DNA from: Colimorpha_A sp900556615
GTDB lineage: Bacteria > Bacillota > Clostridia > Oscillospirales > CAG-272
Length of the DNA: 64,000 nucleotides
Reading direction: 5' to 3'
Assembly (NCBI GenBank): GCA_963598415.1
Contig: CAVBUH010000041.1
Location: 29,082-93,081, forward strand
The position numbers and the translations under genes are program-made. Numbering within the stretch: position 1 is the first letter of the stretch; each line of letters opens with the position of its first letter. This document shows positions 15,888 to 25,641 of this stretch, one piece after another. The notes beneath the pieces were generated by a model. That model was not told where the DNA came from and ran no database searches. It saw only the letters and a list, made by a program, of their open reading frames with translations.

Positions 15888-16766
15888 ATGGGAAAGCTTG
15901 TAAGATCAATATCATCCGATGGAACGGTTATGATGATGGCTGCTGATACAACCGATATTGTATCGGCGGCGCAGCAGATACACAAAACGTCAAAGGTGTG
16001 TTCCGCGGCGCTGGGCAGGCTTCTTACCGCCGCTTCCTTCATGGGGCAGATGATGAAGGAAGAACGGGGAAGTGTTACACTTCGTATAAACGGCGGCGGC
16101 TCTGCCGGTTCGGTGATTGCAGTTTCAGACAGCCTTGGGAATGTAAAAGGCTATGTGATGAATCCCGCAGCAGACCTTCCTCTCAATCAAAACGGAAAGC
16201 TTGATGTCGGAGGTGTTGTCGGGAAGGACGGTTACCTCAGTGTAATGAAGGATTTTGGTACAGGAGAACCTTATACCGGTCAGGTCCCGATTGTTTCCGG
16301 CGAAATTGCCGAGGATATTACGTCATATTTTGCGGTGAGCGAACAGATACCTACGGTGTGTGCTCTCGGCGTATTGGTTAATACCGATAAAAGCATTGCC
16401 TGTTCCGGAGGCTTTATCATCCAACTCCTCCCAGCCGCGGACGATGATACGATTTCACGCGTAGAAAGTTGTATTTCAGATTTTCGTTCTGTCACCTCAA
16501 TGCTGTCGGAAGGTCTTACTCCTGGAGAGATATGCCATACTGTACTTTCTGCCTTTGATATGGAGTTACTTGACGAATTTGCTATATCATATCAATGCGA
16601 GTGTACCAGAAGCAAAGTGGAAAAGGCCTTGCTATCGGCAGGCGCCGCAGAGCTTGACGATATGTCAAAGGATCCGATAACTTCCGTGCGGTGTCAGTTC
16701 TGCGGGGAGAAATATGACTTTTCGTCTGAGGATATCAGGCGGTTACTGATAAAGGCAACAAAATGA
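15888..16766 (+). CDS. hslO: Redox-regulated chaperone Hsp33
   Basis: 292 residues, the normal length for Hsp33. The N-terminal substrate-binding fold includes RLLTAASFMGQMMKEERGSVTLRINGGGSAG and GYVMNPAADLPLN. The C-terminal redox switch has the zinc-binding CxC...CxxC cysteines in YQCECTRSKVEKAL and VRCQFCGEKYDF. Hsp33 is activated when oxidation releases the zinc, and then holds unfolded proteins in the cytoplasm. It is the second gene of a two-gene operon and is followed by a strong terminator. Confidence 0.95.
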   Translation: MGKLVRSISSDGTVMMMAADTTDIVSAAQQIHKTSKVCSAALGRLLTAASFMGQMMKEERGSVTLRINGGGSAGSVIAVSDSLGNVKGYVMNPAADLPLNQNGKLDVGGVVGKDGYLSVMKDFGTGEPYTGQVPIVSGEIAEDITSYFAVSEQIPTVCALGVLVNTDKSIACSGGFIIQLLPAADDDTISRVESCISDFRSVTSMLSEGLTPGEICHTVLSAFDMELLDEFAISYQCECTRSKVEKALLSAGAAELDDMSKDPITSVRCQFCGEKYDFSSEDIRRLLIKATK

Positions 16767-16769
16767 TAA

Positions 16770-16815
16770 TAACCGGCGCGCTATCTGAGAGGATAGGTTG
16801 CCGGTTATTCTTTTC
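16770..16815 (+). terminator. Terminator of the hslO operon
   Basis: TAACCGGC and GCCGGTTA pair with an inner CTATC/GATAG stem and are followed by TTCTTTT. Confidence 0.8.
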
Positions 16816-17536
16816 TATCTTTTTAAAGGATTTATATCCGATATATGTTGAACATTGCATTATAAAAAATAATCACGGTATTTAAATAGTATTTCTGGCT
16901 AAGATAGAAATAATTTAGAAAGCACACTAAATTCGTTCGGGTGAATAGCATAGGATATGCTTGACTTGTATGGGATCGACAATTGTTGTTTTACACTTCG
17001 ATTCTCCTCCAAATACCAGAGTTCCGGTTTGGTTTTCTTCAGATCGCATGAGACGGTTCCTACTGTTTGTACTGCCGCTTTGGTAGGGGAAGAAAATTCA
17101 AATGTATCAAAAGCGATTTTGTGTTTGCCATTTTATAGACTTTACGTGCGATTAAAGGGCAACTTTTTTGTGTAAAATCTTTTTTTGAGGAACGTCGAGG
17201 CAGAATTTCGAAGCAATGTATAATAGTTTTTAAACTCGGTGTTCAGATTTTAAAATTTTTACGAAGGTATTTTTAGATGATTTCGGTTTAGTGTTTTTTA
17301 TTGCTGTTGAGTATATTTTCCGTTGTTCGTATGGATACCCTCTGCAATGAAACAGGATTTGGCTTCTGCGTTATCTCGACTGTGAGAGCATATGTTTTAA
17401 ATCTGCTGTTTTGGCTGTGAGAGAGCGTAGCTGTAAACTTCCGATATTACTGAGCAGATGACTTCCGTCGATTAATTAAACTATATGAAATCTGATTATT
17501 TTAGAATTCATATCGCTTTTTTGACAGCATGAAAAA
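16816..17536. other. Gene-poor region, no convincing gene seen
   Basis: About 720 bases between the hslO terminator and the NERD operon terminator. Only short open frames occur, such as 72 codons at 16957, with no ribosome site, recognisable domain or consistent codon use. Base composition is AT-rich. It may be decayed coding sequence, but I cannot identify the ancestor. Confidence 0.5.
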
Positions 17537-17562
17537 ATCCCACTCCGAAATCAGAGCGGGAT
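17537..17562 (-). terminator. Terminator of the acyl-ligase/ACP/NERD operon
   Basis: On the minus strand, ATCCCGCTC pairs with GAGTGGGAT (one G-T pair) and is followed by TTTTTTC. Confidence 0.8.
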
Positions 17563-17668
17563 TCATTATATCAGTATTTTAACAGTTTGAAATCTTCCTT
17601 TCACGGTATGACGCAACATTTCAAACGACTTCTGGAAAAATATAAATGGTACTTCTTATAATTATTAT

Positions 17669-18328
17669 TTAGGCATCCATTTGACGTTTTGCAGAAGAGG
17701 GAAGATATTTTCTGATTGCAGCTACTGCATTTGATATTTCATTTTGGCTGAGAAATTTGTTTCTGTTCATATCGCGAAGTGCTTCTATGAGATAATCAGA
17801 TGTCAAAAGCTTTTCGGAACGATTTCGGAAAGTGACTTTCCGACCGGAAAAGACGACGATATTATATAAGGGAACATTATATACATTTTCACGCTTAAGA
17901 ATTTCTTTCACTGTTCGGATTCCGCCGATATTCTGTTCAAAGGGATTGGGAATCTCGGTAGTGCCGTTCTGATTTCTTACAAGCCAATTTCCGGTTTTAG
18001 GATTGTCGATCATACCGGAAATATTTTTTACCCGAATTACAAACACTCCTCCACGCTCAACAAGTATAATATCGGCGGGAATGCGGCGTACAACAGAGCC
18101 GTCGGGCAAAAAGTCAGGAAGCAGAACGCGCTTGAAAAGCCGTCCTTTCGGGAAGTAAGTGCGGAGAAGATCGTAAACAAAATCACCGTTTCTTTTCCCA
18201 TTATTTAAGAGTTTTTCTGCCATGGAACGGGTTCTGAGATAGTGAATGATTACGGCAATAACAACAAGAACAAGCAGAATTGCAGTCACAGTTGAAAGCG
18301 TTATAAGAAATTTAACATACTTCTCCAA
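17669..18328 (-). CDS. Membrane-anchored NERD-domain protein with altered nuclease motif
   Basis: 219 residues with one N-terminal membrane helix (about residues 8-30) and a NERD (nuclease-related) domain from about 45 to 170. The core strand reads PADIILVERGGVFVIRVKNISGMI. The usual D...E-x-K catalytic set would be D86, then Glu at residue 99 and K101, but residue 99 is Arg, so the key acidic residue is missing. NERD proteins are presumed DNA-processing enzymes, and this copy is probably inactive as a nuclease. The reading frame has no ATG at the right place; a TTG start with AAAGGAAG nine bases upstream fits. It is the last gene of a three-gene operon with an ACP and an acyl ligase. Confidence 0.78.
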   Translation of the reverse strand: MEKYVKFLITLSTVTAILLVLVVIAVIIHYLRTRSMAEKLLNNGKRNGDFVYDLLRTYFPKGRLFKRVLLPDFLPDGSVVRRIPADIILVERGGVFVIRVKNISGMIDNPKTGNWLVRNQNGTTEIPNPFEQNIGGIRTVKEILKRENVYNVPLYNIVVFSGRKVTFRNRSEKLLTSDYLIEALRDMNRNKFLSQNEISNAVAAIRKYLPSSAKRQMDA

Positions 18329-18370
18329 GTTATCACACTTCCTTTGTTTTAAAATTAACGCAGATTTTGA

Positions 18371-18598
18371 TTATTTTGTGTTTTCCTCAAGATAAGAGAC
18401 GACATCACCGACGGTGATAAACTTATGAATATCATCATCTTTTACCTCGATCCCAAACTTTTCCTCACAGAGAAGGATGAGATCTGCAAGCTCAAGAGAA
18501 TTGATCCCCAAGTCATTTATAAGCTCTGCTTCAGGCTTTATGTCGTCGGCATTGACAGCAAGATCGTTTACAAGCATTTCTTTAACTTTTTCAAACAT
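18371..18598 (-). CDS. Acyl carrier protein
   Basis: 75 residues. The phosphopantetheine site is S34 in the motif NDLGINSLELADLILLCEEKFGIEV, with Asn in place of the usual Asp before the serine. The ATG follows GGAGG by about 9 bases. It lies 30 bases downstream of an AMP-forming acyl ligase, so this carrier probably receives an acyl group from that enzyme. A separate housekeeping AcpP is expected elsewhere in the genome. Confidence 0.92.
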   Translation of the reverse strand: MFEKVKEMLVNDLAVNADDIKPEAELINDLGINSLELADLILLCEEKFGIEVKDDDIHKFITVGDVVSYLEENTK

Positions 18599-18628
18599 GG
18601 ATGGTGTTCCTCCGAAAATAATAATATA

Positions 18629-20329
18629 TTATTTTACAAGAAATCTTTTGATCTTTCTTGTAGTTGTTTTTTCAAATTCCGTTTCACGTATTTCGGTATC
18701 GCGTACCTGTTTATAAACGGGAAGGGATTTATTGATTTCTGTTACAACATTTTTAACAGCTTCAAATACTTCTTCTTTAGATTTTTCTTTTGAAAAATCG
18801 GGATTTGGATAGATAACGGCAGTAATTACAGTTTCTCCCGAGGCGTTCGGACGACCGATAACAACGCTCTCAGCAATGATATCCGATCTTTCGGAAAGAT
18901 GCTCTTCGATTTCTTCTGGGAATATGTTTTTACCGTTACTGAGAATAATTACATTTTTTTTGCGTCCGGTAATATATATGTACTGATCCTTGTCCATATA
19001 ACCGATATCGCCGGTTCTGAACCAGCCGTCATCGGTAAAGACTTCCTTTGTTGCTTCGGGATTTTTATAATAACCCAACATTACGTTATCTCCCTTGACA
19101 ACAATTTCTCCCGTTTCCTCTCCGGGTTGTTTGTCTATTCTTACCTGACAGCATTCGACGGCAGGACCAACTGAATGGGCGCGTTCTTCTCCAAGACGAT
19201 TTACCGCAACAAGGGGAGAACATTCTGTAATACCATATCCTTCCAGAATATAGATTCCGAAGCTGCGGAAGTCCTTAATAATCTCTGACCGCATCGGAGC
19301 GCCTCCGACCACAATATGCTTTAGATTTCCTCCGAGCGCGCCGGTGATTTGAGAGAAGAATTTCGGGCGCATATCCACCCCTATTTTGAGAAGGGCGTCG
19401 CTGATTTTCATGAGAAGTCTAACCTGTTTACGCATTCCCTTCTTGTCGATTTCCGACCAGATTTTCTTGTACATTGTTTCAACGTAAAGGGGGACGAGCA
19501 TAAGCGCATTCGGCTTATATTTTGCGAAATTGCGAAGGACGTTCTTGATGCTGTCATTAATGACCATGGTGGCGCCGAGGTTTTGTATAGCAAGCTGACC
19601 GCAGGTTATTTCATAAGAGTGATTCATGGGCAGACAGTCAACAAATACGTTGTTCTTATTAAATTGCGTCATAGACTGATCCGACCCGTTGGTAGCGGCA
19701 ACAAAATTTTTGTGTGTCAGCATGACTCCTTTGCTTGTGCCGGTAGTTCCTGAGGTAAAAAGGATGGCGGCGAGATGTTCAAGTTCCGGTTCGATATCGG
19801 TAAAGGAGGTGTTTCCGTTTTCATAGAGCCTTCTTCCGGTTTCAAGCAATTCATTGAACGCTATAACATGATTTTTAGAGCAATCCTCGGTCCAATCCAT
19901 AATCGGAATAAAATATTTAACGGTCGGGAGCTTGTCTATATGATTGATAAGCCTTTTGTTGAAGTTTTCTGTATAAATAACGGCGCTGACCTCAGCGATA
20001 TTCATAAAATCTATCAGTGCGTCGTCGTGAAGATCTTTGTCAAGAGGAACAATCGTGCCGTTTGAAGAGATGACGGAAAAAAAAGATGTCATATACGAAG
20101 GATGCGTATCGCCCACAACGGCAATATTTTTTCCAGCAAGACCGAGCTCACACAGCGCCGTACCGAACCACAGAATGCGTTCGTAATTCTCTTTGTATGA
20201 AAGACGTTTTTCCTGTTTGTTTTCCTGATAAATATATATATCCTTGTCTCCAAAGTTTTCAGCGCCTGTACGGACTAATTGAAGTAAATCCGTTACAATT
20301 TTCGGAGTAAGGCTTTCGTTTTTTTTCAT
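18629..20329 (-). CDS. AMP-forming fatty-acid--ACP/CoA ligase
   Basis: 566 residues of the acyl-CoA/acyl-ACP synthetase superfamily. The phosphate-binding motif is LAAILFTSGTTGTSKGVMLTHKNF. Other motifs are GYGITECSP, GWFRTGDIGYMDKDQYIYITGRKKNVIILSNGKNIFPEEIEE and the late lysine in KTTTRKIKRFLVK. The gene precedes an ACP by 30 bases, so the product is likely acyl-ACP made by activating a free fatty acid. It resembles the ligase half of bifunctional Aas proteins without the acyltransferase half. The ATG is preceded by a GGGGGT site. Confidence 0.87.
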   Translation of the reverse strand: MKKNESLTPKIVTDLLQLVRTGAENFGDKDIYIYQENKQEKRLSYKENYERILWFGTALCELGLAGKNIAVVGDTHPSYMTSFFSVISSNGTIVPLDKDLHDDALIDFMNIAEVSAVIYTENFNKRLINHIDKLPTVKYFIPIMDWTEDCSKNHVIAFNELLETGRRLYENGNTSFTDIEPELEHLAAILFTSGTTGTSKGVMLTHKNFVAATNGSDQSMTQFNKNNVFVDCLPMNHSYEITCGQLAIQNLGATMVINDSIKNVLRNFAKYKPNALMLVPLYVETMYKKIWSEIDKKGMRKQVRLLMKISDALLKIGVDMRPKFFSQITGALGGNLKHIVVGGAPMRSEIIKDFRSFGIYILEGYGITECSPLVAVNRLGEERAHSVGPAVECCQVRIDKQPGEETGEIVVKGDNVMLGYYKNPEATKEVFTDDGWFRTGDIGYMDKDQYIYITGRKKNVIILSNGKNIFPEEIEEHLSERSDIIAESVVIGRPNASGETVITAVIYPNPDFSKEKSKEEVFEAVKNVVTEINKSLPVYKQVRDTEIRETEFEKTTTRKIKRFLVK

Positions 20330-20855
20330 TTCAGTATTTACCCCCAGATCAATTGTTATGTTATATTACCATCTATACAATTATATATTATTGAAAGGTA
20401 TTTGTCAATATAATAAAATATAATAATAAAAGTCACTTTCACCTTTCGCATCGATGAAAGTACGGTTTCTTAAATTTTTGTCCAATACTGTATGGGCAGT
20501 TATCCGTGACATACAATTGCCGGATAAATTATCATTTATTGCTGTTTTAATCTACACCGGGGCAATGGCTTGATCATAATAACTGATATTAAAACAACAG
20601 CGTAAATAAGTTATAAGCCAAAATACTTGTACCATGGAGCTGACTTTATAGTATCTTAATATCACGAAATAAAAACATTTCATGCATAAAATACTGTTTT
20701 TTTATATTATCAGCCATATTATAGCCAATTTTCAGCTTCAATCTATGATTCGTTAAATTGTTATAATTCAAACCATCAATACAAAAAGGTAAAAAGACTA
20801 TCATTAGAATGATATCGGAAGTATCATACATTAATGTAGAAAACAGACCAAAATA
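20330..20855. other. Intergenic AT-rich region, no gene seen
   Basis: About 525 bases between two minus-strand operons. It must contain the promoter of the acyl-ligase operon (AT-rich stretch 20370-20430), but no single -35/-10 pair stands out. No ORF, tRNA or recognised riboswitch is visible. Confidence 0.5.
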
Positions 20856-20882
20856 CCGCTGACCTTTATGAAAGGTCAGCGG
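20856..20882 (-). terminator. Terminator of the sugar ABC ATPase gene
   Basis: A perfect 12-bp stem CCGCTGACCTTT/AAAGGTCAGCGG with a 3-base loop, followed on the minus strand by TATTTTGG. It lies 15 bases past the stop codon. Confidence 0.85.
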
Positions 20883-20897
20883 CAACTTGAAATTCAA

Positions 20898-22028
20898 TCA
20901 GTGAGCGATACACTTTTCGGTGTCTTTGTCAAAGATATGAATTTTGGAGGCTTCAAGAGCGATCTTGATATCGTCGCCGGTTCTTGCCTGTGAGCGCGGT
21001 GAAACACGTGCTACAAGCGTTTGAGGAGTATGAGGATCGATACCATCGGTAGAAATATAAAGATATATTTCAGAGCCCATAAGCTCGGTAACATCAACAT
21101 GTGCATCAATAACAGAATCGGTCATCGTACTGATTGCAAGCGGTTCATCTTTAAGACACTCGGGACGGATACCTGCAATGACTTCCTTTCCGATGTAATC
21201 GGCAAGAGCGGGATCCGAAGCTTTTTCAGCCGGAAGCTTGATTTCGTTCTTCCCGAATACGGCATAAAGGTCAGAACCGTTCTTTTTAAGGGTGCAGTCG
21301 ATAAAGTTCATCTGCGGAGTTCCGATAAAGCCAGCAACAAAGATATTGGTGGGATAATCGTAAAGGTTTTGCGGAGTGTCAACCTGCTGAATAAGTCCGT
21401 CTTTCATAACGACAATACGGGAAGCCATAGTCATAGCTTCAACCTGATCATGTGTTACATATACAAAAGTAGTGCCGAGTCTTTGATGAATCTTGGTAAG
21501 CTCTGTTCTCATTGCCGCACGAAGCTTAGCGTCCAAATTGGAGAGCGGCTCGTCAAGAAGGAATACCTTCGGTTCGCGGACGATTGCACGACCGAGCGCG
21601 ACACGTTGCTTCTGACCTCCGGAAAGTGCCTTCGGACGTCTGTCAAGAAGATGTGATATGTCAAGGATGCGGGCGGCTTCTTCAACCTTACGCTTAATTT
21701 CCTCTTTGGAAACCTTGCGAAGCTTAAGACCGAATGCCATATTGTCAAAAACAGTCATATGAGGATACAGAGCATAGTTCTGGAAAACCATTGCTATATC
21801 TCTGTCTTTAGGAGCGACATCATTGATAAGACGGTCGCCTATGAAAAGCTCACCCTCTGTGATTTCCTCGAGACCGGCGATCATACGAAGCGTTGTGGAT
21901 TTTCCGCAACCGGAAGGTCCTACAAAAATAATGAATTCTTTATCTCTGACTTCGAGACAAAAATCCGAAACGGCGGTAACTCCACCAGGATATTTCTTAT
22001 AAATGTGTTTAAATGAAAGACTTGCCAT
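20898..22028 (-). CDS. Multi-sugar ABC transporter ATPase (MsmX/UgpC type)
   Basis: 376 residues. The Walker A motif is GPSGCGKST, the Q-loop is VFQNYALYPH, the ABC signature is LSGGQKQRVALGRAIVREPKVFLLDEPLSNLDAKLR and the switch His is in YVTHDQVEAM. The C-terminal 130 residues are the TOBE/MalK-type regulatory domain (IAGIRPECL; ALVARVSPRSQ). ATPases of this type are shared by several carbohydrate ABC importers and are often encoded alone, as here. It could energise the solute-binding proteins at 34425 and at the right edge, which lack their own ATPase nearby. CAGGAGG precedes the ATG. Confidence 0.92.
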   Translation of the reverse strand: MASLSFKHIYKKYPGGVTAVSDFCLEVRDKEFIIFVGPSGCGKSTTLRMIAGLEEITEGELFIGDRLINDVAPKDRDIAMVFQNYALYPHMTVFDNMAFGLKLRKVSKEEIKRKVEEAARILDISHLLDRRPKALSGGQKQRVALGRAIVREPKVFLLDEPLSNLDAKLRAAMRTELTKIHQRLGTTFVYVTHDQVEAMTMASRIVVMKDGLIQQVDTPQNLYDYPTNIFVAGFIGTPQMNFIDCTLKKNGSDLYAVFGKNEIKLPAEKASDPALADYIGKEVIAGIRPECLKDEPLAISTMTDSVIDAHVDVTELMGSEIYLYISTDGIDPHTPQTLVARVSPRSQARTGDDIKIALEASKIHIFDKDTEKCIAH

Positions 22029-22272
22029 ATTAATCCTCCTGAAATATTTGTGTGCGGCAGACAGCGAAATGCAGGGTTTTCCGTCAAATTATGCGGAAAA
22101 CAAATACCGCAACATTACATTTTGCTTTACTATTTTACCAAATTCGAAAAGAAATTTAAAGGGGTTAAATCTCCAAAATTTAAGTAAAGTGTTTGTGCGA
22201 TTTGTACAAGATTTGATGCTGATTATTGAATACTGACATGAAACGGCGAGAAAATCTCTAATATATTAAAAA

Positions 22273-24426
22273 TCATTGTTTCATTGTAAGAGCAATACGC
22301 TGCTTTTGGACATCGACAGATAAAATTTTAACCGTTACCCTGTCTCCGACCGAGAGCACTTCGGAGGGATGCTTAATAAATTTATCTGAAATTTGAGAAA
22401 TATGGACAAGGCCATCCTGATGAACGCCGATATCGACAAAAGCGCCGAAATCGATTACATTTCTTACGGTTCCGGTAAGTACCATACCGGGCTTCAGATC
22501 GTTCATATCCATAATGTCATCTCGAAATTCTTGCTGTGGGAGAGTATCTCGTACATCACGCCCCGGCTTTTCCAGTTCTCCGATTATATCGAGCAGGGTC
22601 GGTTCCCCGACGCCGAGCTTATCGGCAAGCTTTGCCGTTCCGTATTTTAATACGCCGGAGCGCAGATCGGAAAGCCGTGAGTTTCTTATGTCGTCCTCGG
22701 TATATCCGAACTCGGATATAAGCGCCCTTGCCGCGCCGTAGGATTCGGGATGAACTCCGGTACAGTCAAGTATCTCGTCGGACCCGGATACCCGCAGGAA
22801 GCCTGCGCATTGTTCATACGCTTTAGCGCCTATGCGCGGAACCTTGAGTATTTCGGCGCGCGATTTGAATTCGCCGTTTTCCTCGCGGTATTTGACGATA
22901 TTTTTGGCGGATGCGGAATTAATTCCGGAAACATAAGAGAGCAGGGAATGGGAGGCAGTATTAAGATCCACGCCGACGGTATTTACACAGTCTTCCACCA
23001 CGCCCTCAAGCGCCTCGCTGAGTCTTGCCGGTTTCATATCGTGCTGATACTGACCGACGCCGATTGATTTCGGATCGATTTTAACAAGCTCGGCAAGGGA
23101 ATCCTGTAGCCGTCTTGCGATTGAAACAGCGCTTCTTTGCGTGACGTCGAAATCGGGAAATTCGTCTGCTGCAAGCTTGGAAGCGGAGTATACCGAAGCG
23201 CCGGCTTCGCTTACCATAGCGTATTTAAAGGATCCCGACATTTTTTTTAGCAGTCCTGCGATGAAGATTTCGCTTTCCTTTGAGGCGGTGCCGTTTCCTA
23301 TCGCTACTACATCGACTTTATATTTTGTAATAAGTCCGGAGGTGATTTTTTCAGCGGCTTCTATGCGTTCGTGAGGTTTTGTGGGATAAATTACCGCTGT
23401 ATCAAGAACTTTTCCCGTTTTGTCTACTACGGCAAGCTTGCATCCTGTTCTGTATCCGGGATCAAGTCCCAGCACGGTTTTTCCCTTTAAAGGGGGAGAC
23501 ATAAGAAGGTTTTTCAAATTCTCGGAAAAGAGTTTTATTGCGCCTTCACAGGCCGAATCGAAGAGCTCCGATCTGATTTCCCGCTCAATGGAGGGAGCAA
23601 TCAGTCTGTCATAGCTGTCTATTATGGCGCGTGAGACATACTTAAACGCAGGACTTTGAGGCTCGGTTATTACCTTGGCAAAAAGATCATTCAGAATAAT
23701 ATCGGAAGGGACGTCTAAAGTCACCTTTATAACGTTTTCCTTTTCAGCACGGTTTATGGCAAGGACACGGTGTCCGGGGATTCTGGAAAGCTTCTCTGAA
23801 AAATCGTAATACATAGTATAGGTTCCGTCGGTATCCTCGCCTGTTTTCTCGGCTTTCAGAGTACCGTACTCAACCGAAAGCTCGCGTATACGCTTACGGT
23901 AGTCGGCATTGTCCGAAATATCCTCCGCAATGATATCACAGGCGCCGTTTATTGCATCCTCAGCAGTTTCAACGCCCTTTTCAGCGTCGATATACTGCTC
24001 TGCGGCGACGGCGATTTCGGTATCATATTTCTTGTTCTGTGCGATTATTAGCTCCGCAAACGGTTCAAGTCCCTTTTCTCTTGCCGCGTCGGCTCTTGTT
24101 TTGCGATGGGGCTTGAATGGGCGGTAAATGTCTTCGATTTCCGCTAAAATTGCCGCGTTGTCAAGAGCTGCTGAAATTTCGGGAGTAAGCTTTTCCTGCT
24201 CGGCAATAGAAGCTCTTACCTCTTCGCGGCGTTTATCCAAATTTCTCAGATAAGTAAGCCGGTCGCTGAGGGAACGGAGAACCGTATCGTCAAGCGAGCC
24301 TGTTACCTCTTTACGGTATCGGGCGATAAAGGGAATGGTATTCCCTTCGTCAATAAGCTTGACTGCAGCTTCGGTTTGTTTCTCGGAAATTTTAAGTTCA
24401 TCGGAGAGTATTTTAATGATATCCAT
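22273..24426 (-). CDS. tex: Tex-family S1 RNA-binding transcription accessory protein
   Basis: About 717 residues from MDIIKILSDELKISEKQTEAAVKLIDEGNTIPFIARYRKEVTGSLDD. This start is preferred because it matches the family N-terminus; an ATG 15 codons earlier is possible. It has the YqgF-like RuvC core (KGKTVLGLDPGYRTGCKLAVVDKTGKVLDT), the helix-hairpin-helix region (VGVDLNTASHSLLSYVSGINSASAKNIVKYREENGEF) and a C-terminal S1 domain (GMVLTGTVRNVIDFGAFVDIGVHQDGLVHISQ). Tex binds nucleic acid and acts with the transcription machinery. It is divergent from rsgA. Confidence 0.93.
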   Translation of the reverse strand: MDIIKILSDELKISEKQTEAAVKLIDEGNTIPFIARYRKEVTGSLDDTVLRSLSDRLTYLRNLDKRREEVRASIAEQEKLTPEISAALDNAAILAEIEDIYRPFKPHRKTRADAAREKGLEPFAELIIAQNKKYDTEIAVAAEQYIDAEKGVETAEDAINGACDIIAEDISDNADYRKRIRELSVEYGTLKAEKTGEDTDGTYTMYYDFSEKLSRIPGHRVLAINRAEKENVIKVTLDVPSDIILNDLFAKVITEPQSPAFKYVSRAIIDSYDRLIAPSIEREIRSELFDSACEGAIKLFSENLKNLLMSPPLKGKTVLGLDPGYRTGCKLAVVDKTGKVLDTAVIYPTKPHERIEAAEKITSGLITKYKVDVVAIGNGTASKESEIFIAGLLKKMSGSFKYAMVSEAGASVYSASKLAADEFPDFDVTQRSAVSIARRLQDSLAELVKIDPKSIGVGQYQHDMKPARLSEALEGVVEDCVNTVGVDLNTASHSLLSYVSGINSASAKNIVKYREENGEFKSRAEILKVPRIGAKAYEQCAGFLRVSGSDEILDCTGVHPESYGAARALISEFGYTEDDIRNSRLSDLRSGVLKYGTAKLADKLGVGEPTLLDIIGELEKPGRDVRDTLPQQEFRDDIMDMNDLKPGMVLTGTVRNVIDFGAFVDIGVHQDGLVHISQISDKFIKHPSEVLSVGDRVTVKILSVDVQKQRIALTMKQ

Positions 24427-24529
24427 TATTTTTTCGCTTTCTGTTTTTTCTTCAAGTATATATGATAGCATATTTTATCTTTGAAATCAAGCGAATTTTC
24501 TTGTGTTTCCTCCAATTTTATGAAATGGC

Positions 24530-24558
24530 TTGCAAAATTCCGAAAAAAAGTATAAAAT
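24530..24558 (+). promoter_or_regulatory. Candidate promoter of rsgA
   Basis: TTGCAA (24530-24535) is followed after 17 bases by TAAAAT (24553-24558), about 50 bases upstream of the ATG. Confidence 0.45.
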
Positions 24559-24609
24559 AAGAATAAATATGCAGATGACAGTAATTCCGATCGGAATGTT
24601 AGGAGCAGA

Positions 24610-25521
24610 ATGGAACGAAAAGGAAAATTGATAAAAGGTGTGGGCGGTCTTTATACCGTAAGGCTGGAGGACGGCGGTGAGGTGAGGTGTCAGGCGAGAG
24701 GAGCCTTCAGACACGACAGTATGAAGCCTCTTGTTGGAGATGACGTAGTGGTTAACGATGCAGGAGGTTATGTGATTACCGAAATAACAGAGCGCAGAAA
24801 TTCGCTGATACGACCTCCGGTTTCAAATGTCGGCGTAATATTTATAACCCTTGCCGCAGCGGAGCCGGAACCGGTTCTTTTAAGCATAGATAAGCTGACC
24901 TGTATCGCTGTACACTGTGGTATACGTCCGGTAATCACGGTTACAAAGGCGGATATCGCTCCGAGAACGGCGGAACAGCTTGCATCCGTATACAGAAAGG
25001 CGGGATTTCCTGTTTTTGTATCGGGACGGGGGTTTGGTGCTGAGAACGAAATAAGAGAATATCTGCATAACGAATGTTCGGGAATGATATCATGCTTTGC
25101 CGGAGCGTCCGGGGTAGGAAAATCCACGCTTATGACCACGCTTTTCCCGGAGCTTTGTCTTGAAACAGGAGAGATAAGCGCACGAATTTCAAGAGGGAAG
25201 CACACTACGCGCGCAGTTGAACTCTATTCGCTTACCGAACTGTTCGAGGACGGAACAAAGGGTTATATTGCGGATACACCCGGGTTTAGTCTTCTCGATT
25301 TTGTTAGGTTCGATTTTTTTGATAAGGATGAGCTTCCTGCAACCTTTCCGGAATTTGAGGATTATATAGGTAAGTGCCGTTATACAAGGTGTACGCATTT
25401 ATGCGAAGACGGCTGTGCAATATGCGAAGCGGTAAGAAAAGGACTTATATCCAAAAGCCGTCATGAAAGCTACGTTTCACTCTATAATGATTTGAAAAAC
25501 AAACATAAGTGGGATAAGTGA
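24610..25521 (+). CDS. rsgA: Ribosome small-subunit maturation GTPase RsgA
   Basis: 303 residues. The N-terminal OB domain (GKLIKGVGGLYTVRLEDGGEVRCQARGAFR) is followed by a circularly permuted GTPase domain: the G4 motif is VTKADIA (T replaces N), G1 is FAGASGVGKSTLM and G3 is IADTPGFS. The C-terminal zinc domain has the cysteines CRYTRCTHLCEDGCAICEAV. RsgA checks late 30S assembly and is released by GTP hydrolysis. AGGAG lies just before the ATG. A separate PTS-type gene follows after 120 bases. Confidence 0.94.
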   Translation: MERKGKLIKGVGGLYTVRLEDGGEVRCQARGAFRHDSMKPLVGDDVVVNDAGGYVITEITERRNSLIRPPVSNVGVIFITLAAAEPEPVLLSIDKLTCIAVHCGIRPVITVTKADIAPRTAEQLASVYRKAGFPVFVSGRGFGAENEIREYLHNECSGMISCFAGASGVGKSTLMTTLFPELCLETGEISARISRGKHTTRAVELYSLTELFEDGTKGYIADTPGFSLLDFVRFDFFDKDELPATFPEFEDYIGKCRYTRCTHLCEDGCAICEAVRKGLISKSRHESYVSLYNDLKNKHKWDK

Positions 25522-25641
25522 CGGTTTGAATCTCAATATATGCGAATAATATTGTGAAAAAAAACAATTGATTTGTCGATTCATAAATGGTACAATATTT
25601 GTTAAAATAATTGTCGAAATTCGGCGGAAGGCAGGAATAAT

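Noticed and set aside
16957..17175. 72-codon ORF in the gene-poor region after hslO
   Set aside because: No ribosome site, no recognisable domain and composition like the surrounding non-coding DNA.
20646..20897. 83-codon minus-strand ORF after the sugar ATPase
   Set aside because: Its start region is the ATPase terminator hairpin, it begins with TTG and it has no ribosome site.
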